The notes under the pieces are model-generated. The model did not search any database and was not told the origin of the DNA. It was given only the letters and a program-made list of their open reading frames with translations. A DNA stretch of 25,544 bases. It comes from a virus. This document shows, piece by piece, positions 7,252 through 13,429 of this stretch. Position 1 is the stretch's first letter, and every line of letters starts with the position of its first letter. Position numbers and translations under genes: made by a program. The stretch spans positions 1-25,544 of the IMG/VR virus record IMGVR_UViG_3300010396_001261. The stretch is one strand, 5' to 3'.

Positions 7252-7450
7252 CGACAGAATAAAAGCGATCAATCTTCATTTGGAGATCGTCGACCTTGAA
7301 ATATGGCTGCTGCAAAACCCCGGCGCTATGGACGACGACATTATCCATGTGAACATGCAGATCATCCGCAAGCGATTAGAATTAGGAATTTTAAAATCAA
7401 ACATACGTAAAAATGAACTTAACAGTAAAACAGCAGAAACCAGCCGATAA
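7244..7450 (+). CDS. small hypothetical early protein
   Basis: A 68-residue helical, charged protein. It overlaps the preceding gene by 8 bases and the DUF3164 gene by 38 bases, all in different frames. The two long amphipathic stretches (INLHLEIVDLEIWLL and VNMQIIRKRLELGILKSNIRK) suggest a small coiled-coil or helical hairpin. Family not recognised. Confidence 0.5.
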   Translation: MHDDRIKAINLHLEIVDLEIWLLQNPGAMDDDIIHVNMQIIRKRLELGILKSNIRKNELNSKTAETSR

Positions 7451-8048
7451 GAATTGGCTCGACGAACAGGGGATGACCATACCCTATGCCCGCACAACCG
7501 GGTACGAAAGGATGGCCGAAGGGAATATCGGCAAAATGGCCAAACAGGCGCTTGACCTGAGCAATAAGCTCACCGACTTTAAAAACACTTTAAGAATAGT
7601 GGTAATGGGCTTGCATAAGGAATTTATCAAAAGCAACAACGGCCGCGCTGTCGGTAAGGGGAAAGGCAATATTACACTGTACAACTTCGACCGATCGGTT
7701 AAGGTCGAGGTAAATGTTAACGAGCCGATCCACTTTGACGAGGAGTATATCAAGCTTGCCAAGGCCGAGCTGGACGCCCTGCTTGCCGACGAGCTGTCGG
7801 GCGCATCGAGCTGGATAAAAGGCGTTATAGCCGACGCGTTCGAAAAGAGCCGTGGCGAGCTGGACACAGACAAGGTGCTGAGCCTTAAAAAGCATGCATC
7901 GCGCACAACCGATGCCAGGTACCACAAAGCCATGGAGTTTATCGATAAGGCCATCAACCGCCCCACCAGCAAAGAATATTACCGGGTGTGGGTGCGCGAC
8001 GAGGCCGGCCAGTATCAAAACGTACAGCTTAATTTTTCGGCGATATGA
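7413..8048 (+). CDS. DUF3164 family protein
   Basis: A 211-residue protein typical of the DUF3164 family, widespread in the early region of Mu-like phages. The central MAEGNIGKMAKQALDLSNKLTDFK helix, the GKGKGNITLYNFDRSVKVEV strand pair and the long acidic/lysine-rich helical segment after it are the visible family features. Molecular function is not established. The 3' end has a 4-base overlap (ATGA) with a tiny membrane-protein gene. It is one of the markers identifying the element as Mu-like. Confidence 0.85.
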   Translation: MNLTVKQQKPADKNWLDEQGMTIPYARTTGYERMAEGNIGKMAKQALDLSNKLTDFKNTLRIVVMGLHKEFIKSNNGRAVGKGKGNITLYNFDRSVKVEVNVNEPIHFDEEYIKLAKAELDALLADELSGASSWIKGVIADAFEKSRGELDTDKVLSLKKHASRTTDARYHKAMEFIDKAINRPTSKEYYRVWVRDEAGQYQNVQLNFSAI

Positions 8049-8134
8049 TACGGGCGCTGGTGCTGCTGGTTTTCCTTTTCCTTTTATACCTGGCGTTTTA
8101 CGACGGCGGCCAAAACAACAATTATCAGGCATGA
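8045..8134 (+). CDS. 29-residue hydrophobic peptide
   Basis: A very short reading frame that starts in an ATGA overlap with the DUF3164 stop codon and ends overlapping the ATG of the next gene. It encodes one hydrophobic helix (LVLLVFLFLLYLAF) and a polar tail (YDGGQNNNYQA). The overlaps on both sides argue for real translation. It could be a membrane peptide involved in early takeover or leader-type coupling; no homologue is recognised. Confidence 0.45.
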   Translation: MIRALVLLVFLFLLYLAFYDGGQNNNYQA

Positions 8135-8343
8135 GCAATATCCAAATTGAAGTTGACGGGGTTGTGACCAACCTCCGAAACAAAACCGACCTGCTGAAGG
8201 TGATCGGCGATATGAACAAGGCGTGCGCCTCGAAAGTGAAGAGCGGCGCGGTAAAAACGAACGCTAAAAAGCAGGCCGAGCTGGCTACGCTGTCGTTTTT
8301 CGGCAGCATCGCTCATTACCTGCAAGGAGGTATGGAGCCATGA
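8131..8343 (+). CDS. small hypothetical early protein
   Basis: A 70-residue protein (start MSNIQIEVDGVVTNL) with a beta-rich N-terminus and a lysine-rich helix. It overlaps the hydrophobic peptide gene and the next gene by 4 bases each, so it belongs to the coupled early string. In-frame codons upstream of 8131 lie within DUF3164, and I do not use them. Function unknown. Confidence 0.6.
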   Translation: MSNIQIEVDGVVTNLRNKTDLLKVIGDMNKACASKVKSGAVKTNAKKQAELATLSFFGSIAHYLQGGMEP

Positions 8344-8567
8344 AAGAAAACAAGTATAAGGTGCGCCAGGCTGTTTATTGCTTCCTCGATGGCGAGGTGG
8401 TGATGGCTTTCGTCTCGGCCATCCAGGAGGAGTCGGCAGATATAAACAGTCCGCTGCAATACAGGCTGCGCGGCTGGGATAAGTGGATTCCCGAGAACAA
8501 GATTTTCGATAACAAGTTCGCGCTGATCAACAGTGTCGATATACGCGATCTGACAGTAAATAATTAA
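8340..8567 (+). CDS. small hypothetical early protein
   Basis: A 75-residue protein starting at an ATGA overlap. The composition suggests a small beta-barrel (VRQAVYCFLDGEVVMAFVSAIQ, then YRLRGWDKWIPENKIF), like KOW/SH3-type folds, but this is only a pattern impression. It is followed by 16 non-coding bases before the next small gene. Confidence 0.6.
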   Translation: MKENKYKVRQAVYCFLDGEVVMAFVSAIQEESADINSPLQYRLRGWDKWIPENKIFDNKFALINSVDIRDLTVNN

Positions 8568-8583
8568 CCTAATTAATAAGACG

Positions 8584-8733
8584 ATGAAACTATTCAAATT
8601 TTGGGTATGCATGATATTCCTGGCACTCCTGCTATGCTTCATAAGCACCTGTATTAAGCGCCAGGAGGTCATGGACGAGCAGGACCGTATCGACAATCAT
8701 TCAGAGATAACACCACAAACGCTGAACGAATAG
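8584..8733 (+). CDS. 49-residue small membrane protein
   Basis: The start FKFWVCMIFLALLLCFISTC is a hydrophobic stretch of about 18 residues that could be a membrane anchor, or a signal with a poor lipobox ending in C23. It is followed by a charged C-terminus of about 25 residues. The gene has its own A-rich leader (aattaataagacg) and ends 2 bases before DUF4406. No family recognised. Confidence 0.5.
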   Translation: MKLFKFWVCMIFLALLLCFISTCIKRQEVMDEQDRIDNHSEITPQTLNE

Positions 8734-8735
8734 CT

Positions 8736-9074
8736 ATGAACCTGCCGATAAACAAAGACAAAATACCTGTCAATTTTCAGAACCTGCCAGCTGTGTACAT
8801 CGCCGGTAAGGTAACGGGCCTCCCATACGATGAGGTGCTGTTAAAATTCAAGAAAAAGCAACGCGAGCTGGAGGGGCTTGGCTTCTTTGTGCTGAACCCG
8901 ACCGAGATAATGGGCGACGCCGATTGCGACTGGAAAATAGCCATGCGGGTATCAGTGATCCTGCTGGCCAATGCGGATCACATCTGCCTGCTGCCCGACT
9001 GGCACCTTAGCCCCGGCGCTACGCTGGAGCGTGAGCTTGCGCTAAAGCTGGGCATATCAACGATTGACGACTAA
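8736..9074 (+). CDS. DUF4406, nucleoside 2-deoxyribosyltransferase-like
   Basis: A 112-residue protein with the DUF4406 pattern: VYIAGKVTGLPYDE at the N-terminus (a Rossmann-like first strand and phosphate loop), a helix of lysines and glutamates, GFFVLNPTEI, then ADHICLLPDWHLSPGATLERELALKLGI, whose W-x-x-S-x-GA-x-x-E-x-x-LA part is the signature of the fold. The fold is related to nucleoside 2-deoxyribosyltransferases. Activity on nucleotides is plausible but unproven in this subfamily. It is often seen in phages. It lies just before the DGR targets and 2.4 kb before the DndC-like gene. Confidence 0.85.
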   Translation: MNLPINKDKIPVNFQNLPAVYIAGKVTGLPYDEVLLKFKKKQRELEGLGFFVLNPTEIMGDADCDWKIAMRVSVILLANADHICLLPDWHLSPGATLERELALKLGISTIDD

Positions 9075-9088
9075 GCAAACAAATAACA

Positions 9089-9553
9089 ATGAAAATAAAA
9101 CTTAACCTCAACGGCGGGGAGATCGAGGTCGACCTTACCCCCGAACAAATTAACAAGATCAAAGCGATGCCGGGGAGCATCGAGGATCGCATCGACGGCT
9201 GGGAAAGCGTGGCCGCGATCATGGGCTTTCACCCGGTGGATGACCTTCCTTATCCTAATCCTAAAACGGAGCGCCAGGAGGCCGTGAATGCCTTCTTTGT
9301 GATGGACGTGGCCGCCGACGCCTATAACGAGGGTAAGATACCCGACTTCCAGGATGCCAAACAGGAGAAGTGGTTCGATTATTTTAAGCGCAACCCATCG
9401 GGCTTCGGGTTCCTGTACTCGCTCACGTTCTACGCTCACACGCACTCGTACGTCGGCGCCCGCCTTTCTTTATTGAAACGGGAACACGTCGCCGATCGGG
9501 CAAAGAAGTTCGATACCTGGATACAAAAATTATTAACTAAAACAAAGCAATAA
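9089..9553 (+). CDS. DGR target protein 2
   Basis: A 154-residue soluble protein without signal peptide. Residues 104-126 are encoded by variable repeat VR2, and the current variable residues include Y, L, F, A, H, H, S and Y. The N-terminus has a short beta motif (MKIKLNLNGGEIEVDLTPEQINKI) lacking in the other two targets, so the shared core is joined to different N-terminal parts. The shared core is AAxxAYNEGKIPD, W-x-DYF, SGFGFLYS, VGARL and a closing helix ending DTWIQK. It is 2 bases from target 3 and probably co-translated. No tail-fibre or virion feature is visible. Confidence 0.88.
   Translation: MKIKLNLNGGEIEVDLTPEQINKIKAMPGSIEDRIDGWESVAAIMGFHPVDDLPYPNPKTERQEAVNAFFVMDVAADAYNEGKIPDFQDAKQEKWFDYFKRNPSGFGFLYSLTFYAHTHSYVGARLSLLKREHVADRAKKFDTWIQKLLTKTKQ
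9398..9465 (+). repeat. DGR variable repeat VR2
   Basis: A 68-nt copy of the template repeat in the same codon register. 10 of 17 core adenines are substituted, the four shared edge adenines are replaced, and no non-adenine position differs. It ends with GTCGGCGCCCGCCT. It lies 597 nt upstream of the template. Confidence 0.95.
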
Positions 9554-9554
9554 C

Positions 9555-9947
9555 ATGAAAACACCCCAACAAATCAAAACCTGGGAAGACGTTTGCGAAG
9601 GACTGCAAATTGACCCCGTAAAATCGCTGGAGTTCCTTCAGTACATGGATGCGGACGACCGCGAGCATCACGAATTTGACTTTAAGCTCAAAAAGCTGGC
9701 AAAGCTGGCCTGGGGCAACGTCGAGGCAGACTTCCGTAAGGGCCGCCAGGAGAAATGGTTCCCTTTATTTAACGGCAACCTTAGTGATAAACCCTCGGGC
9801 TTCGGGTTCCTGCGCTCGCACTCGTACTACGGTCACACGTGCACGGTCGTCGGCGCCCGCCTTTCCTATCCCTCGGAAGCATGGGCTGATTGCGCGGGCC
9901 GCGAATTTGAGGATTGGTACCGCAAAGCTTACGTGGTGGTAAAATAA
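9555..9947 (+). CDS. DGR target protein 3
   Basis: A 130-residue soluble protein. Residues 81-103 are encoded by variable repeat VR3, the most changed of the three. The framework W-F at RQEKWFPLF, then SGFGFLRS, VGARLSYP and the closing helix AGREFEDWYRKAYVVV, matches the other targets. The EFEDWYRK end is close to the end of target 1 and target 2. A free cysteine appears in the variable tract (codon TGC from AAC). It ends 47 bases before the template repeat, giving the classic target-template-reverse transcriptase order. Confidence 0.88.
   Translation: MKTPQQIKTWEDVCEGLQIDPVKSLEFLQYMDADDREHHEFDFKLKKLAKLAWGNVEADFRKGRQEKWFPLFNGNLSDKPSGFGFLRSHSYYGHTCTVVGARLSYPSEAWADCAGREFEDWYRKAYVVVK
9795..9862 (+). 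repeat. DGR variable repeat VR3
   Basis: A 68-nt copy of the template, offset by exactly 200 bases from it. 11 of 17 core adenines are changed (for example AAC to CGC, TGC and GTC, with both adenines altered). No non-adenine differences occur. It ends with GTCGGCGCCCGCCT. Confidence 0.95.
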
Positions 9948-10174
9948 TTAAGAACTAAGGGTTGTATGCTGTATGCTGGCTGTGGCTGGGTTACTCAGGC
10001 TTCAGGTTCCTGAACTCGAACACGAACTACGATAACACGAACACGAACGTCAGCGCCCGACTTACTTGAACTTACACGGCATAGACCTTGCCAGCATGGC
10101 AAAAAATAACGAACAAAAACCGGGCGTTGGTACCCCGCTCAACCGGGAGAACACGACCGCTAAAAGAAAAGGCA
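9948..10174 (+). ncRNA. probable DGR RNA carrying the template
   Basis: A 227-base stretch without a conserved gene, between target 3 and the reverse transcriptase. It holds the template repeat and, after it, a perfect 6-bp hairpin (TTGCCA-GCA-TGGCAA, 10088-10102). In studied DGRs the template lies in a structured RNA that the reverse transcriptase primes on, with essential sequence downstream of the template. The ends of this RNA cannot be seen. A 31-codon frame starting at the ATG at 10096 and ending at 10191 also lies here. Confidence 0.6.
9995..10062 (+). repeat. DGR template repeat (TR)
   Basis: A 68-nt non-coding repeat whose core (10013-10048) is built from AAC and ACG codons with TAC and GAT, 17 adenines in 36 bases. 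It is the unmutated master of the three variable repeats: 41 of 63 adenine comparisons differ and 0 of 141 others. AAC and ACG codons can vary widely at A without ever giving a stop codon. Its last 14 bases differ from the variable repeats at two adenines (GTCAGCGCCCGACT against GTCGGCGCCCGCCT), as expected for an IMH*/IMH pair that sets the direction of transfer. Confidence 0.95.
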
Positions 10175-11152
10175 TTGAAACGGATCGGTAATTTATACAA
10201 TAGCGTTTGCAGCATCGAAAACCTTATGCTTGCCGATACAAAGGCCAGCAAGCGAAAATCGCAGCAGCATGGCGTGCGTGTGCATAGAAAACGTCGCGGC
10301 TGCAATATCCTGTCGCTGCACAATTCGCTGATGGATAATGCCTTTGTCACATCGCCGTATCACACCTTTATCCTGTACGACCCAAAAGAACGCGAAATAA
10401 AGGCGTTACCGTACTTCCCCGACCGCATTGTCCACCACGCGATAATGAACGCCCTGGAGCCCGTATTTACCGGCTGCTTTACCGCAGATACCTACAGTTG
10501 CATTAAAGGCAAAGGCATACACGGCTTAAAGCGCGGCATCGAGCGCGCGCTGAGGAATGCGCCCGCAACGAAATACTGCTTTAAGCTGGACGTAACCAAG
10601 TTTTACCCGTCTATTGGTCACGCAATACTGAAACAGCAGCTCCGTCGCAAGATAAAGGATAAGGACCTGCTGGCGCTGCTCGACGAGATCATCGACAGCT
10701 CGCCCGGCGTACCGATCGGGAATTACCTGAGCCAGTATTTCGCCAACTTCTATCTTACGGGGTTCGACCATTGGTTAAAGGAAACGATGCGCGTAAAGCA
10801 TTATTTCCGGTATGCCGACGATATGGCCATCCTGGCGCCGACCAAAGAGGAGCTTCACAAACTGCGCGTTGCCATAACCCAATACCTGGCAGATAACCTG
10901 AAGCTAACGGTAAAGGGTAACTACCAGGTATTCGAGGTAGACGAACGCGGGCTTGACATGGGCGGCTATCGCTTTTACAGCACGCATACACTACTGCGCA
11001 AGTCGATCAAGAAAAGCCTGTGCCGCGTTATCGCCCGGCGCAGAAAGCGCAATGCAACTGTAAATCGTTCGTCCGTTTCCGCTTATTACGGCTGGGCAAA
11101 GCATTGCGACAGCAGGCACCTGCTCAGGAAACTAAACCTTAACCTATCATGA
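10175..11152 (+). CDS. DGR reverse transcriptase
   Basis: A 325-residue RT from the TTG at 10175, giving MKRIGNLYNSVCSIENL, the usual start of DGR reverse transcriptases. An upstream in-frame TTG at 10088 would add 29 atypical residues. Motifs in order: LPYFPDRIVHHAIMNAL (78-94), SCIKGKGIHGLKR (108-120), FKLDVTKFYPSI (136-147, first catalytic aspartate D139), GVPIGNYLSQYFANFYL (178-194, the GNxxSQ form typical of DGR enzymes), YADD (213-216) and LDMGGYRF (260-267). No maturase, endonuclease or integrase domain is present, which separates it from group II intron RTs. It copies the template RNA into cDNA with errors at adenines for transfer into the three targets. Its stop overlaps the next ATG. 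Confidence 0.95.
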   Translation: MKRIGNLYNSVCSIENLMLADTKASKRKSQQHGVRVHRKRRGCNILSLHNSLMDNAFVTSPYHTFILYDPKEREIKALPYFPDRIVHHAIMNALEPVFTGCFTADTYSCIKGKGIHGLKRGIERALRNAPATKYCFKLDVTKFYPSIGHAILKQQLRRKIKDKDLLALLDEIIDSSPGVPIGNYLSQYFANFYLTGFDHWLKETMRVKHYFRYADDMAILAPTKEELHKLRVAITQYLADNLKLTVKGNYQVFEVDERGLDMGGYRFYSTHTLLRKSIKKSLCRVIARRRKRNATVNRSSVSAYYGWAKHCDSRHLLRKLNLNLS

Positions 11153-11445
11153 ACACATTTGCACAATTTGGAATAGAGAAAATTACACAACGTGCCCAAT
11201 TTACGGGGCCTAAAATAACGGTTGGCAAGGTGCTTAACCGCGAGATCATAGTTAATGCCTATCGCATCGTCGACAGCAAGTTTGAAGGCAAGCGCCTGGA
11301 TATTGACATTTTGTTAAACGACGAGTTGCGCCTGTTGTGGACCGGCCGTAAATCGCTGATGGAAGCGATACAGCTCGTCCCGAAAGACGGCTTCCCATTT
11401 AAGGCGACGATCATATTCGAAAATGAGATTTATCAATTTAGTTAA
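11149..11445 (+). CDS. small protein coupled to the DGR reverse transcriptase
   Basis: A 98-residue protein starting in an ATGA overlap with the RT stop and ending in a TAATG overlap with the DndC-like gene. It is mixed alpha/beta with beta-rich middle (KITVGKVLNREIIVNAYRIVDS) and end (FKATIIFENEIYQF), and reads like a small OB- or ssDNA-binding-like fold. No cysteine or signal peptide. It is not an evident Avd protein, which is a helical-bundle of about 125 residues, but it is the only gene translationally coupled to the RT. Its part in the DGR is unknown. Confidence 0.7.
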   Translation: MNTFAQFGIEKITQRAQFTGPKITVGKVLNREIIVNAYRIVDSKFEGKRLDIDILLNDELRLLWTGRKSLMEAIQLVPKDGFPFKATIIFENEIYQFS

Positions 11446-12653
11446 TGAGAAATATCCAAACAAACCTATTCACAGGCATCAGCAAGCGGCTGCAAATGAA
11501 TGACAGCATAGAACTTACCATTCAATCGCTAAACGCATACGGGCCAAAGTACAACCATTGGGCGCTGGCCTGGTCGGGCGGCAAGGATAGTACCGCAACG
11601 CTGACGCTGGTTGTGTGGCTCATTCAATCCGGTAAGATAAAAGCCCCGAAAACATTAACGGTCCTTTTTGCCGACACACGCCTCGAGCTTACGCCGCTCA
11701 TGGCATCCGCTTACGAGATCATGGACGACCTGAAAGAATTAGGCATAGAGGTTCGCGTGGTCATGGCCGAAATGGATAAGCGTTTCTTTGTGCTCATGTT
11801 CGGCCGGGGCATTCCGCCGCCGGGCGCCGGGTTCCGCTGGTGTACCGGCAATATTAAAATTTCACCTATGGAGAACGAGCTGGCGCGGCTTCATGCTGAA
11901 AAGGGCGAAAAGATATTAATGATCACCGGCGTAAGGCAGGGCGAGTCCGCCGTGCGCGATAACCGGATCATCATCAGTTGCAGCAAGAATGGGACCGAAT
12001 GCGGCCAGGGTTATTACCAGGAAACGCTGCCCGCATCCCTGTGCGATACGCTGGCCCCGATCGTACACTGGCGCGTTTGCCATGTATGGGAATGGCTTCG
12101 CACCTGGGCGCCGTTAGAGGAGTATGGTAACTGGAGTACAAAAATGCTTGCCGAAGCATACGGCGGCGACGAGGCCGAGGAGATCAATGCCCGCACGGGC
12201 TGCATGGGCTGCCCGGTAGCGAGCCAGGATAAAGCATTGGAAACCGTCGTGCTGCGACCTGACTGGCGTTACTTATCGCCACTCCTTCGCTTAAGAAACG
12301 TATTTGAAGAGCTACGCTTAAATAAGTCATTCAGGAAACGGCATCCGGGCGGTGAAACTAAAAAGGATGGCACCCTCGTCAAAAATCAGCAGCGCCTGGG
12401 GCCGCTTACTATGGAAGCCCGGCGCTGGGGCATGTCGCAAATATTAGCGATCCAGTCGGAAGTTAACGAGAACGCCTCAAAGCTCGGTCGGCCGACGATC
12501 GACATCCTAAACCAATCGGAAGTTAATAGGATCAACGAGCTGATCGAATTAAATACTTGGCCTGACAAATGGACCGGCGAGGAGCCGACAGCCGATACGG
12601 TGATGGATGTGTTTTACAAAGACGGAAGTGTTCAACCATTATTAAAATTTTAA
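11445..12653 (+). CDS. DndC-like PP-loop ATPase (PAPS reductase family)
   Basis: A 402-residue member of the PAPS reductase / DndC group of PP-loop ATPases. The AMP-forming loop SGGKDST lies at residues 44-50, RWCTGNIK at 131-138 (C133), and ARTGCMGCPVASQ at 249-261 (C253, C256). These cysteines resemble the iron-sulphur-binding cysteines of DndC. DndC activates sulphur for DNA phosphorothioation; phage relatives act on unknown substrates. The neighbouring ASCH and DUF4406 genes make a nucleic-acid or nucleotide modification role plausible. No dndB, D or E gene is present, so complete phosphorothioation by this locus is unlikely. Confidence 0.85.
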   Translation: MRNIQTNLFTGISKRLQMNDSIELTIQSLNAYGPKYNHWALAWSGGKDSTATLTLVVWLIQSGKIKAPKTLTVLFADTRLELTPLMASAYEIMDDLKELGIEVRVVMAEMDKRFFVLMFGRGIPPPGAGFRWCTGNIKISPMENELARLHAEKGEKILMITGVRQGESAVRDNRIIISCSKNGTECGQGYYQETLPASLCDTLAPIVHWRVCHVWEWLRTWAPLEEYGNWSTKMLAEAYGGDEAEEINARTGCMGCPVASQDKALETVVLRPDWRYLSPLLRLRNVFEELRLNKSFRKRHPGGETKKDGTLVKNQQRLGPLTMEARRWGMSQILAIQSEVNENASKLGRPTIDILNQSEVNRINELIELNTWPDKWTGEEPTADTVMDVFYKDGSVQPLLKF

Positions 12654-12656
12654 CCA

Positions 12657-13046
12657 ATGATCATAGGATTTAAAAAACAATTTGTTGAGCCCATACTGCA
12701 AGGCACGAAGGTTCACACTATCCGCGAGGATAAGGCAAACCGTTGGAAGGCCGGGATGGTCATGCACATGTATACAGGGGGGCGATTTTCAAAGGAATAC
12801 CGGCAGTTTGCTGAAAAGCAATGCATATCCGTGCAGGATATATTTATGACCTATTACAATGCTAAGATTGAAGTAACTATCGATGAGTCGTATTTGTTTG
12901 GCTACAGTGAGCGCTTAAACTTCGCGATACGGGACGGGTTTAAAGATTGGGACGATTTTGAAAATTACTGGATACCGGTAATCACTGCCGATACAAATCG
13001 GACCTTTAGAGGCATTGTTATTCATTGGACTGACTTAAAATACTAA
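12657..13046 (+). CDS. ASCH domain protein
   Basis: A 129-residue protein with an ASCH/PUA-like start: GFKKQFVEPILQGTKVHTIRED, in which the K-x(8)-G-x-K-x-x-T-I-R pattern is the family hallmark. The rest shows WKAGMVMHMYTGGRF and ends with a strand (FRGIVIHWTDLKY). ASCH domains bind RNA or modified nucleotides; some remove N4-acetylcytidine. It follows the DndC-like gene after 3 bases. The region is richer in A and T than its neighbours, hinting at separate acquisition. Confidence 0.8.
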   Translation: MIIGFKKQFVEPILQGTKVHTIREDKANRWKAGMVMHMYTGGRFSKEYRQFAEKQCISVQDIFMTYYNAKIEVTIDESYLFGYSERLNFAIRDGFKDWDDFENYWIPVITADTNRTFRGIVIHWTDLKY

Positions 13047-13048
13047 CC

Positions 13049-13429
13049 ATGAGCAAATACGCACAATTCTTCGCAATCATCAATAAGCACGGCCTCGACT
13101 ATAAGGAGGTTGTTTTGTGGTTTAGCGACGGGCGCACAAGCAGCTTAAGCTCGCTGCCGCTTAGGGAATACAACGAGCTGCTGCGCATCATGCAGCAGCA
13201 TAACGGCATCCCGCCGGGCGATGGCCAGCGCAAGAAGCTGATCGCTATTGCCCGGTCGATGCAATGGGGAACCAACTCGCGGCAGATCGTGCTGGCGCTC
13301 GACAACTGGCTGCTTAAGCAGAAGTACCGCAAAAAGCTGATGCAGCACACCGAGGCTGAACTGAATGTAATGGTTACTATATTTGAAAACAAAGTTTACG
13401 CCGGTTACCTGGCTGCATTGAACCCATGA
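13049..13429 (+). CDS. early phage protein, possibly GemA-like
   Basis: A 126-residue protein two bases after the ASCH gene. The second half (GQRKKLIAIARSMQWG, then KKLMQHTEAELNVMVTIFENKV) recalls the layout of Mu GemA/gp16 (DUF1018): a helix with K-x-L-x-x-IA followed by a TxxEL segment. The similarity is weak and judged by eye. Mu GemA affects host gene expression and DNA supercoiling. It overlaps the next gene by 4 bases. Confidence 0.6.
   Translation: MSKYAQFFAIINKHGLDYKEVVLWFSDGRTSSLSSLPLREYNELLRIMQQHNGIPPGDGQRKKLIAIARSMQWGTNSRQIVLALDNWLLKQKYRKKLMQHTEAELNVMVTIFENKVYAGYLAALNP

Noticed and set aside
9649-9942. Alternative-frame protein of 97 residues over DGR target 3
   Set aside because: It is a shadow frame rich in Arg/Thr/Ser; the target frame shows the shared SGFGF...VGARL framework.
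9089-9947. Two tandem targets as a single broken gene
   Set aside because: Each has its own start, a full framework and its own variable repeat, and their N-termini differ, so they are separate paralogues.
10088-10174. N-terminal extension of the reverse transcriptase from the TTG at 10088
   Set aside because: The 29 extra residues do not resemble DGR reverse transcriptases, which typically start with MKRxGNLY; the extension overlaps the probable DGR RNA.
10088-11152. Group II intron or retron as source of the reverse transcriptase
   Set aside because: No maturase or endonuclease domain and no intron RNA domains; the template/variable-repeat adenine pattern settles the DGR assignment.
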